From: Acetobacter okinawensis JCM 25146
Lineage (GTDB): Bacteria; Pseudomonadota; Alphaproteobacteria; Acetobacterales; Acetobacteraceae
Reading direction: 5' to 3'
Assembly: GCF_000613865.1 (NCBI RefSeq)
Contig: NZ_BAJU01000021.1
Span: 1-45,240, forward strand
DNA: 45,240 nt
The translations under genes were made by a program, and so were the position numbers. Shown here piece after piece: positions 38,208-45,240 of this stretch (position 1 is the first letter of the stretch; each line of letters begins with the position of its first letter). Under the pieces are notes generated by a model, which was not told where the DNA came from, ran no database searches, and saw only the letters and a program-made list of their open reading frames with translations.

Positions 38208-40529
38208 GTGTCTTCTGAAGAGATCATAGACCCGACAGTCCAGCACAATGCATCCGTTCGGCGGGTGCTGCTGCACATGGTCCTCCCCTTCGTCCTGATT
38301 ATCATGACAGTTGGCGCCATTGTGTGGGTTGGCATCAACTCGTATCGCACGACCAGCGAGGGTGTGTCGGTGCTGACGCGCGAGCTCATGGAGGCAACGC
38401 AGCAGTACATCGGGCAGGAAGTGGGGGATTACATTGCCCCCTCGGCTGCGGGGAACCTGATTGCCGGCGGCATGATCGAGCATGCTCCCCCCCTTGTCTC
38501 GGACAAGGTGTTCTACTCCTACGGTAGCGTCATGCTGCAGAAAATTCCGCAGTTGCAGTCTTTTTATCTGGCGGATGATCTGGGTAATTTTACACTGATT
38601 ACCCGTTCTGCCACCAAGGATGTGCTGGACCATGTGCGGCTGGTGACGGGAGCGGATGGTAAAAAGTTTCTCCAGCATACGCTCTACAATGCAGCGGGGC
38701 AGGTAGTCGGGCATTATGATGCTCCGGCCGATAACTATGACCCCCGGACCCGCCCGTGGTACAAAAACACCGAGAACAAAGACACCATCCAGTGGACACA
38801 GCCTTATCTGTTTCCATCCGATAAGCAGTTTGTCATGACCAGTTCGCTCCGCTTCAAGCGGGACGATGGGCATGAAATGGTTTTTGCCACCAATATTTCG
38901 CTCAATGAGCTGAGCGCGTTTTTGGACAAGATCAAGATCGGCAAGAGTGGCAGCGCCATGATTGTGGATGCAAATGGCAGGGTCATAGCCGGGCGGAATC
39001 TGATGCAGCATGCGCAGGCCGCAGGCTGGGACCCGGACAAGATGGTGCTCGACCCCAAGGACTACCCCGTTTTTGCCTTGGGTTATGACCATTACCGGGT
39101 GCGTGGCTTTGGCCCCAAACATGTGGAATGGGACGGAAAAACCTATATTGCCATGGCATCGGCCCTGCCGCGCTATTCGCAGGGTTGGGTTTTGCTGATT
39201 GTTGCGCCAGAGAACGACTTTGGCAGCTTTGCGCACCAGAGCAGCAGGCAGAGCTTGCAGTTTGCAGGCATTGTCACGGTTTTCTCCCTTCTGCTGGGTG
39301 GGTTGTACCTGCGCCAGCTCCGCAGGACAGAGGCTGGCAACCGCAGGTTGTCCGTGCACCAGTCGCAGGTCGCGCAGGAAAGTGGTGCGCTACAGCAGGT
39401 GGCTGTAACCCCCCATCTGTTTGACCCGACAGCCGAACCACTGGTGATTACGGAGCAACTGGCACAGGTTACAGGTGCACGCCGCGCCAGCCTGTGGCGC
39501 TTTCTGCACGATGGTGCTGCCATGGTCTGTGATGATACCTATGACCGGACCCAGAACACCCATTCCGGTGGGTTTGAAATGGGGCGGCAGGAACTGGGCA
39601 AGTTCTTTGACGCGGTGGAGGAGGGAAATTCCTTTTTTGTCTCCAACGCGGCAACGGATGAACGGACCACCCGTTTTGAACGGCTTGTCATGCGCGAAGT
39701 CAGTACGCATGCGCTTGCGGTTTACCCTGTGCATGGTCCGCATGGCACATTGGGCATGCTGGCGCTTGAAGAGCCTGTCATGCTGCCGCACCTGCTTTAT
39801 TTTGTAGAGCTTATGGCCAGTATTGCAGGCACGCGCTTTGCCGCACAGAGCGCGCTGGAGGCCCAGCAGAGCCCTGCGGTGGCGGGGAGTGGGCTGCCCG
39901 CGCCCAATGCTCCCCTTGGACCAACCAAGTCCGATAACCTGCTTATGCGCGCGGATGGAATGGCAGCGGTAACAGGGGCCAGCATTTACCCCTCCGTGGC
40001 TGTGCTTGTTGTCAGCTTCTCCGACCCTGTTGTGGAAGGGAACAAGGAGACCGCAACCCTTATCGCCCTGATTAACCAGCTGGCCACACAGGTCCAGAGT
40101 GTGGCGCAGGAAGAGCAGTTGTTTGCGGTGGAAGTTGCCGGTCACCGCATGATCTGCATGGCGGGCTGCACAACGGAGCCCGACCCTACGGCCCTGTTCC
40201 GTCTGGCCAATGCGGCGCTCAAAATGCGTGAAACCTTTATGGGAGCACTGGCTGCGGCTGATCTGGAGCCGGTGTTTACCATGGGTATGGATTTTGGCCC
40301 CGCATTTGGTGGTGCAGTTGGTCAGGCACCTACGGTGTTCAACCTGTGGGGGCAGACTGTGTCTCTCGCGGAACTGATGGCCGAGAGCGCTATAGACCCG
40401 GGCACCATTCAGGTGACGGAGCGGGTTTATGCCAGCCTGCGTGACCGGTATCTGTTCCGCAGCCGTGGTTCGTTCTTTGTGCCGCATCTGGGGCTTGGTC
40501 GCGCCTATACACTGGCAGCGCGCCGATGA
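38208..40529 (+). CDS. Cache-GAF membrane sensor with degenerate class III cyclase domain
   Basis: A 773-residue membrane protein. TM1 is at about residues 20-42 (LLHMVLPFVLIIMTVGAIV). A large periplasmic Cache-type domain follows (about 50-335; YNAAGQVVGHYDAPADNYDP, RPWYKNT, MIVDANGRVIAG), then TM2 at about 350-370. A GAF-like domain spans about 400-545 (VITEQLAQVTGARRASLWRF). The last 180 residues resemble class III nucleotide cyclases: GPAFGGAVGQAPTVFNLWGQ and IQVTERVYASLRDRY. Catalytic positions are lost: LFADI is VVSFS, the GD metal aspartate is GH (VAGHRMICMAG), the specificity aspartate is N (FNLWG), and VNLASRM is VSLAELM, losing the transition-state Asn and Arg. It cannot plausibly make cAMP or cGMP. 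GTG start. The stop overlaps the permease start (ATGA). Frame intact. Confidence 0.85.
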   Translation: MSSEEIIDPTVQHNASVRRVLLHMVLPFVLIIMTVGAIVWVGINSYRTTSEGVSVLTRELMEATQQYIGQEVGDYIAPSAAGNLIAGGMIEHAPPLVSDKVFYSYGSVMLQKIPQLQSFYLADDLGNFTLITRSATKDVLDHVRLVTGADGKKFLQHTLYNAAGQVVGHYDAPADNYDPRTRPWYKNTENKDTIQWTQPYLFPSDKQFVMTSSLRFKRDDGHEMVFATNISLNELSAFLDKIKIGKSGSAMIVDANGRVIAGRNLMQHAQAAGWDPDKMVLDPKDYPVFALGYDHYRVRGFGPKHVEWDGKTYIAMASALPRYSQGWVLLIVAPENDFGSFAHQSSRQSLQFAGIVTVFSLLLGGLYLRQLRRTEAGNRRLSVHQSQVAQESGALQQVAVTPHLFDPTAEPLVITEQLAQVTGARRASLWRFLHDGAAMVCDDTYDRTQNTHSGGFEMGRQELGKFFDAVEEGNSFFVSNAATDERTTRFERLVMREVSTHALAVYPVHGPHGTLGMLALEEPVMLPHLLYFVELMASIAGTRFAAQSALEAQQSPAVAGSGLPAPNAPLGPTKSDNLLMRADGMAAVTGASIYPSVAVLVVSFSDPVVEGNKETATLIALINQLATQVQSVAQEEQLFAVEVAGHRMICMAGCTTEPDPTALFRLANAALKMRETFMGALAAADLEPVFTMGMDFGPAFGGAVGQAPTVFNLWGQTVSLAELMAESAIDPGTIQVTERVYASLRDRYLFRSRGSFFVPHLGLGRAYTLAARR

Positions 40530-41425
40530 GTGAGGAAAACTCACAACCTACGCAGTCCTCCGCCCCCCCGACCGACACAACGCGTGATCCGGTTCTGGCA
40601 GGGCAGACGGGTGGCGGCAGGGTCTTCGCGCCCATACAGTGGGCACTGGGCAAAATGGCATGGATCGGGCGGCTGACACGCAGGCAGGCCCGCTTTTTGC
40701 TGATTATGCTGGGTGCGTCATGGGGGGTGATTTTCGAGAGTTTCCGCGCTCATTCATGGCGCAGAACGGTGCGGTACGAATTTATCAGCACCATGAATGG
40801 CATTATCCGTGGCGGGTTGATCGCCACCATGTTTGCCGGTGTGCTGACCGGGGTGGCTGCTGTCTCGCAGGTTATTTACTGGCTGGGCCTGACCGGCCTT
40901 GCCACCATGACCGGCTCAATCCTGATCAATATCGTGGTGCGCGAAATTGCCCCCATTCTGGTGGGGATGCTGCTGCTGGGGCGTAACGGCATGCTCTCCA
41001 CGACCGAGTTGGGGCTGTTGAGCATTGGGGGGGAAATCCGCTCCATGCAGGCTGTTGGCATCGACCCGTTTTTGCTGCTGGTGCTCCCCCGTACTCTGGC
41101 TTTTACCGTGGCGGGGTTTACGCTGGGTATCCTGTTTTCGTTCGCATCCCTTGTGACCGGTTATGTGATGAGCCGCATGTCCGGTGTTATCAATAACCCC
41201 GTCTGGGTTTTTCTGGATGACGTGGCAACGGCCATGTCCGGGACGGATTATATTATTATTCCGCTCAAATTCATTACCGTTGGGTTTGTGGTGGGGCTTG
41301 GAGGATGCCTGACCGGGCTGACCGCCACAAACGAGGATTCACTGCGCACACTCCTGCCACGCGGTTTTTCCCGCGGGATGCTGATTGTGATGGTGGTGAG
41401 CGTTCTGTTCAGTCTGGACCTGTAA
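40526..41425 (+). CDS. MlaE-family ABC transporter permease
   Basis: Integral inner-membrane permease of the MlaE type, expected to move phospholipid or another lipid between inner membrane and periplasmic MCE protein. It is 299 residues with a polar N-terminal extension of about 50. Family features are intact: STMNGIIRGGLIATMFAGVL, IVVREIAPILVGMLLLGRNG, the TELGLLSIGGEIRSMQAVGI helix that in MlaE contacts the ATPase, then DPFLLLVLPRTLAFTVAGF. Several hydrophobic helices follow. The start overlaps the sensor stop by 4 bases and the stop is 1 base before the next start, so expression is coupled on both sides. Ligand unknown. Confidence 0.9.
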   Translation: MSEENSQPTQSSAPPTDTTRDPVLAGQTGGGRVFAPIQWALGKMAWIGRLTRRQARFLLIMLGASWGVIFESFRAHSWRRTVRYEFISTMNGIIRGGLIATMFAGVLTGVAAVSQVIYWLGLTGLATMTGSILINIVVREIAPILVGMLLLGRNGMLSTTELGLLSIGGEIRSMQAVGIDPFLLLVLPRTLAFTVAGFTLGILFSFASLVTGYVMSRMSGVINNPVWVFLDDVATAMSGTDYIIIPLKFITVGFVVGLGGCLTGLTATNEDSLRTLLPRGFSRGMLIVMVVSVLFSLDL

Positions 41426-41426
41426 G

Positions 41427-42128
41427 ATGGATGTTTACACTTCCGGCCCACTGCTCGAACTGAATAAGGCCATCCCCTCGTTTGATGAAAGCGGGCTGCC
41501 CCCTGTTCCATTCAGCATGAAGCTGATGCCCGGTGACTGCATGGTGGTGGAGACGCGCGACGTTGGCCACGCCACCATGTTTGCGGACCTGTGCAGTGGC
41601 CTTGTCCCGCTGGATGATGGGGCCGTGCGGTTTATGGGGCTGGACTGGACCGATCTGGGGGATCGTGAACTCAATGCCCTGCGCGGGCGCATTGGTCGGG
41701 TGACACACCGGGCAAGCTGGCCCGAGTTTGTTCCCATCCACCTTGCGATCGTGCTCCAGCAGTTACATCACACAACCCGTCCGATTGATGATCTGGTGCA
41801 GGATGCAGCCCATCTGGCAGAGCGCTTTGGTCTGCCTGGCCTGCCAACGGAAAACCCAAGTTTTTTGCCCGAGGATGACCTGCTGCGCGTAAGCTGTGTG
41901 CGGGCTTTTCTGGGGCGTCCGCATTTATTGCTGCTGGAAGACCCTATTGAGGGTGGTCCGGCGGAATTGAGCAATTCTTTTCTGGCTGCAATAACCGAGG
42001 CGCGCGATAGGGGTGCCGGGGTTATCTGGCTGGTAAGGAATAACGCAGTCTGGCAGGAATATCGGCAGGGTATTACCGCAACCTGGCGGCTTGCAGATGA
42101 TGGTCTTGTAGCAGTACGGATGGGATAA
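41427..42128 (+). CDS. ABC-ATPase-like protein with all catalytic motifs lost (pseudo-MlaF)
   Basis: A 233-residue protein in the MlaF position. The fold can be followed along its length: LMPGDCMVVETRDVGHATMF aligns with the beta-strand and P-loop, GAVRFMGLDWTDLGDRELNA with the following strand, and RVSCVRAFLGRPHLLLLEDP with the signature-helix and Walker B. Key residues are gone. The P-loop (42-50) reads ETRDVGHAT with His48 for the lysine; the Q-loop glutamine is His94; LSGGQ is LPEDD (147-151); Walker B is LLLLED with Asp and Glu swapped; the D-loop SGLD is EGGP; the H-loop His is Asn near 205. ATP hydrolysis is very unlikely. The gene has no frameshift and ordinary codon use, so it appears maintained. 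Best read as a structural or regulatory pseudo-ATPase. Confidence 0.82.
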   Translation: MDVYTSGPLLELNKAIPSFDESGLPPVPFSMKLMPGDCMVVETRDVGHATMFADLCSGLVPLDDGAVRFMGLDWTDLGDRELNALRGRIGRVTHRASWPEFVPIHLAIVLQQLHHTTRPIDDLVQDAAHLAERFGLPGLPTENPSFLPEDDLLRVSCVRAFLGRPHLLLLEDPIEGGPAELSNSFLAAITEARDRGAGVIWLVRNNAVWQEYRQGITATWRLADDGLVAVRMG

Positions 42129-43078
42129 TGTTCCAACTCCGCTTACGACAGAAAGTAAAACCGCTCATTTCTCTGCGCTATGCGGATGAATGGGTCGGGT
42201 TTCTCGTGCTTCTGAGCATACTCATTTTTGGGGGCGCGGTTATCGAGGCTGGCGTGCTGCGTGACTGGCTGACCCCTCCGGCACGGTTGCGTGTTGTGCT
42301 GCCCGCATCGGGTGTTGGCGGGCTGACCGTAGGGGGCGATGTGCAGCTTATGGGGGCCCATGCGGGGACCATTCGCAGCATCAAACTCAATCCGTCGGGG
42401 AATATGTATGCCATGGTCGATCTGGACCCACAGGCAAAGCCCTTTATCCGGCGAGACAGCACAGCCCTTATCCGCAAGCAGCTTATTGTGACGGGTGCAT
42501 CCTATCTGGACCTCAGCCGTGGGCATGGTGACCCGATGGACTGGAGCTATGCCGTTATTTCGGCAACGCCGGCACCCAACCCCGCAGACCAGATTACGGC
42601 AACTCTGAACAGTATTCAGGCTGAAATCATGCCTGCTCTAGCCAGTGCAAGGCACATGATGGCGCAACTGGATGGTACCATTACCGACATGCATGCCGGC
42701 AAGGGCACAATTGGGCAGTTGATGACCAATGACCAGCTTATCCGCCAGTCAGAAGCTACGATTGCCTCTTTGGATGCTGTGATCGAGCGGCTCAAGCCGA
42801 TTGAAAAACAGGTATCGGGGATTATGGCCAAAACAGACGCGACCATGGGCAACCTCAAATCCGCGACCAAGGACGTCAAGGATGCAACGCCGCATCTGCC
42901 TGCCATTGCCAGCAATGTGGAAGCCAGCACGGCGGACCTGCCAGCTATGCTGGCGCAGGCCCAGACAACGCTGTACGGGCTGCAGCAGTTGACTGACCAA
43001 TTGCGCGGCATGTGGCTGCTGGGCGGTCAGAAGGTCACACACCATAAACGACTGGCCCCCAAACAGGTGCGGCCATGA
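42128..43078 (+). CDS. MlaD-family (MCE domain) periplasmic protein
   Basis: Membrane-anchored substrate-binding component of a Mla-type lipid transporter. One N-terminal helix (EWVGFLVLLSILIFGGAVIE, about residues 21-40) precedes an MCE domain (about 50-145: ARLRVVLPASGVGGLTVGGD, VQLMGAHAGTIRSIKLNPSG, DSTALIRKQLIVTGASYLDL). The rest is helical with coiled-coil character, including GKGTIGQLMTNDQLIRQSEA and repeated PIEKQVSGIM / TMGNLKSATKDVKD segments. Such helical tails form the central tunnel or needle in MCE hexamers. 316 residues, intact. The start shares one base with the ATPase-like stop (TAATG) and its stop overlaps the next start (ATGA). Confidence 0.9.
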   Translation: MFQLRLRQKVKPLISLRYADEWVGFLVLLSILIFGGAVIEAGVLRDWLTPPARLRVVLPASGVGGLTVGGDVQLMGAHAGTIRSIKLNPSGNMYAMVDLDPQAKPFIRRDSTALIRKQLIVTGASYLDLSRGHGDPMDWSYAVISATPAPNPADQITATLNSIQAEIMPALASARHMMAQLDGTITDMHAGKGTIGQLMTNDQLIRQSEATIASLDAVIERLKPIEKQVSGIMAKTDATMGNLKSATKDVKDATPHLPAIASNVEASTADLPAMLAQAQTTLYGLQQLTDQLRGMWLLGGQKVTHHKRLAPKQVRP

Positions 43079-44009
43079 GACGGCTGAGACACATGCTGCT
43101 GCTGGCTACACCGCTGGTGTTGGTCGGGTGTGGCGCAAGCCAGAGCAAACCCACAGCGCTTGATGATGCAGCATGGGACCAGGCCATGGCGGCGGGGCGG
43201 GATTCGTTTGAGCTGGGGCGTTACACGGTTGCCGTGTCCCAGTACCGCAAGGCCGCCAATCTGGCTCTTGTGCGTGATGATGGATCTGCTGTGGCGGAGG
43301 CAGGCTATGACCTTGCCGTGTCCCAGTTGGCAGCGAATACGCCAGCGGACGCGTTGCAAACAACGCAGGCAACCCGGCAGGCTGTACAGCTCCGCGGGGG
43401 GCAGGAGCAGTTCTCGCTTGATCTGGTGGAAGCTGCCAGCACTACAGGCTTGGCCATTATGGGCAGGCAATCCCTCTGGCAAGCCATGCCATGCTCTCGC
43501 CCGACACAGGGGTTGCGGCACGGGCGGCACTTGTTCTGGGCCTTGCTGCGGATGCGCAGGGCGATCAGGCGGGGTTACAGAGTGCGGCATCCTATCTGAG
43601 CACCCTCAAAGCACCACTTTCTGTGACACAGCAGGCAGACAGGGCCGAAATTCGGGCTCGTGTGCTGCGCAGGTCCAACCCTGCGCTGGCCGAACAGCAG
43701 GCTGAAGATGCAGCCTCTCTGCGCCAGAGCGAAGGGTCATACCATGATATGGCCCGCGCCCTTGCCCTGGCCGCGCGGATAGCGGCCAGTCAGGGCGATC
43801 AGGCCAAGGCGCGCGTGCTCTGGGCGCGGGCGGCGCAGAGTGCCGCGGCCCAGTCTGGTGCGCTCAACAGGGCAGATGTGCAAACGCTGGCGCATGGTGC
43901 GTTGACCAAAGGCAATGCGATCCCGCCAGAGGATGATGCGCAGGTATGGGCACGTAATGCCGGAAGTGTTGTGCTTCGACCGTTCGATGAAGGAGCGGGA
44001 ACACCATAA
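43075..44009 (+). CDS. putative lipoprotein with TPR-like helices, one frameshift
   Basis: Last gene of the Mla-like operon. The N-terminus is a lipoprotein signal (MLLLATPLVLVGCGAS, lipobox LVGC). The mature part is helical: WDQAMAAGRDSFELGRYTVA followed by VSQYRKAANLAL is a TPR-like pair, and further Ala-rich helices follow (RAALVLGLAADAQGDQAGLQ, YHDMARALALAARIAASQGD). A base is missing near 43478, probably a G, so that QSLW is followed by ASHAMLSPDTGVAARAALVL. Repaired length is 311 residues. It is not recognisably MlaC-like or PqiC-like. Likely exported and lipid-anchored, possibly linking the MCE protein to the outer membrane; this is inference. Confidence 0.75.
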
Positions 44010-44140
44010 GGTGGCGTTCCATGCTGTAAATTACCCAAAAAATGGGATGAGCCTATTGCAGGCTTACCCCACAACCAAAATGGACTGCGCTGCCCCACAT
44101 TGACGGCTGCGGGGCGGCATTAACCCTGCGCTACTCGCAT

Positions 44141-45240
44141 TTATTGCGAATGGGCCTGCTGCAATATGTCACCAAAGTTAAAAACCGTTACATTGCCGGT
44201 GTTGGGTATGTCTGTTGCGTATCCGACACCGGCGGTTGATACCTTGGCAAGATTGGGCGAATGCCGGGCATTCAGCAAAACCCAGATAAGGCTTTTTGGT
44301 AACCACATTTGAGAAGAAGACGGGAGGCCGAACTCGTCATACCGTAAAAAAGGTGCCAGTGTTTCTTCCCGCCGTGCCAGAACAAAATATACGGATGCAG
44401 CATTGTCGAAGTTATTGATTTTAGACAGATATTGAGCCGTTAGGCGCAGTTCGGTGGACTGGGGTTTGGCAAAGCCGTTTTTTACATCGCTATGGGCAAT
44501 CCATGCGCAGAGTATAAGCATGACGCTCATGCATGGCGTCATATACTGACTGGCTTTTATCGTCTTTAACCACGACCAAAGTGCGATGGTAAAATAGAGT
44601 AGGAGCAGACTGGTTAATGCAGACTGGGTGCGATACGCAGCCCAGTTCTCCTGCACAACAAGATTGGGCAGATAGCTGAGCGGAACCAGAAAGATGCAAA
44701 TAAGAACTTTCTGATACTTGAAGTATTGACTAGCTCTGTAATGAACAACAAAGCCAGACACTATAAAAATAAGAACCAGTATGGATAAGAGAGTGCTGCC
44801 CTTGGCGTAGGGAAGGTCTAGCGCATTACGTAAGGCTTTAAGCAAAAACCATGTAATTTTCCCACCTATGTCAGATACCAGAGCCGTGCGGTTCATGGGG
44901 GGTATTGCATGAAAAACAAGAGAGGGGAGCGCCTTGGTTGCAATAAAATCAAGAATTAACGCCCCGGCCATAACTGCACAGGTTGTCAATAATACCTTGA
45001 GTGCAGGGAGCGGTTTGTCAGACGCAAGCCATGCCGTGCCTGCAAAGACCCAATACATCATTGCGGAAGGCTGGTAGGTACAAATGGCAAGACCAAGCAG
45101 CAGGAACGAGAAGAAAAGCCTCTGCCACTGTTGTTTGGGGTTGTGTTGTACAAGACGGTAACTCAAGCCAGCTATAAAGCTAGCCCAAGGGAAAGGGAAA
45201 GTTATTGACCACGCCGAAAATACTTGAAAGGCTGGCATTA
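44141..45240 (-). CDS. GtrII-like membrane glucosyltransferase, N-terminus cut by window edge
   Basis: Polytopic membrane protein resembling the glucosyltransferase GtrII family, which modifies O-antigen or other envelope glycans using a lipid-linked sugar. The visible 365 residues hold about eight hydrophobic segments (for example LFFSFLLLGLAICTYQPSAM, LLSILVLIFIVSGFVVHYRA, LLLLYFTIALWSWL) and a soluble C-terminal part ending YATDIPNTGNVTVFNFGDIL. TYQPS in the second helix and the overall pattern fit the family. The frame is open to the edge, so the start is outside. The gene is clearly more AT-rich than the rest of the window, with more AAA, TTT and TTA codons, which suggests later acquisition. 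Convergent with the Mla-like operon. Confidence 0.75.
   Translation of the reverse strand, partial: MPAFQVFSAWSITFPFPWASFIAGLSYRLVQHNPKQQWQRLFFSFLLLGLAICTYQPSAMMYWVFAGTAWLASDKPLPALKVLLTTCAVMAGALILDFIATKALPSLVFHAIPPMNRTALVSDIGGKITWFLLKALRNALDLPYAKGSTLLSILVLIFIVSGFVVHYRASQYFKYQKVLICIFLVPLSYLPNLVVQENWAAYRTQSALTSLLLLYFTIALWSWLKTIKASQYMTPCMSVMLILCAWIAHSDVKNGFAKPQSTELRLTAQYLSKINNFDNAASVYFVLARREETLAPFLRYDEFGLPSSSQMWLPKSLIWVLLNARHSPNLAKVSTAGVGYATDIPNTGNVTVFNFGDILQQAHSQ

Noticed and set aside
38091..39359. Minus-strand open frame of about 420 codons opposite the Cache sensor
   Set aside because: No domain or plausible start site; the plus-strand protein has recognisable domains and membrane segments.
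1..45240. CRISPR arrays, insertion sequences and prophage genes
   Set aside because: No regularly spaced direct repeats, transposase, integrase or phage structural proteins were seen on either strand.

Overview
The window is about 45 kb of GC-rich, densely packed bacterial chromosome. Gene content and order point to an alphaproteobacterium of the acetic acid bacteria (Acetobacteraceae, probably Acetobacter or a close relative): tsaD diverging from hemCD, secB/timA/smr, a cytochrome b/c1 pair, argH-lptM-lysA-DUF4175, aroE-coaE-dnaQ, purM-purN-rsmB-rpe and hdaA-ppk-ppx. The genus is inferred, not proven. I see no insertion sequence, prophage, integron or CRISPR array; one tRNA gene (Tyr) is present.

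Layout. 1-3.0 kb: tRNA modification (tsaD) diverges from haem synthesis (hemC, hemD), ending at a bidirectional terminator shared with secB. 3.0-7.8 kb: secB, the Tim44-like timA, an orphan DNA methyltransferase, a three-haem cytochrome c peroxidase behind a perfect FNR-type box, and a Smr-domain protein. 7.7-12.9 kb: a lone TctC/Bug-like binding protein, hemF, then cytochrome b, cytochrome c1 and mtnP with no Rieske gene beside them. 13-16.8 kb: tRNA-Tyr, panB, an Old Yellow Enzyme divergent from an ArsR-type regulator over a perfect 16-bp inverted repeat, and a zinc alcohol dehydrogenase. 17-22.9 kb: leftward argH-lptM-lysA-DUF4175. 23-27 kb: rightward small unknown protein, N-formylglutamate amidohydrolase, aroE, coaE, dnaQ and a secreted unknown. 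27.3-33.1 kb: leftward purM-purN-rsmB-rpe-heparinase II/III-like. 33.3-38 kb: rightward hdaA-ppk-ppx. 38.2-44 kb: a five-gene, translationally coupled operon. The right edge cuts a GtrII-like membrane glucosyltransferase whose base composition is visibly more AT-rich.

The most unusual locus is 38.2-44.0 kb. A Cache-GAF-cyclase-like membrane sensor is coupled to an MlaE-type permease, an ABC-ATPase-like protein, an MlaD/MCE protein and a repeat-type lipoprotein. The ATPase-like protein has lost every hallmark motif (Walker A lysine, Q-loop, signature, Walker B order, H-loop), and the cyclase-like domain has lost both metal aspartates and the transition-state Asn/Arg. Both sit in intact reading frames. 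This looks like a lipid-transport complex with a dead ATPase and a dead cyclase module.

A caution about the data: twelve genes, several normally essential (hemC, aroE, ppk, hdaA, cytochrome b), carry single-base frameshifts. I count 16 in all, 13 apparent deletions and 3 insertions, mostly in short C or G runs. Adding or removing the one inferred base restores family-typical proteins whose total length divides by three in every case. I read these mainly as sequencing or assembly indels, not gene decay, and give each as one CDS with the shift position.
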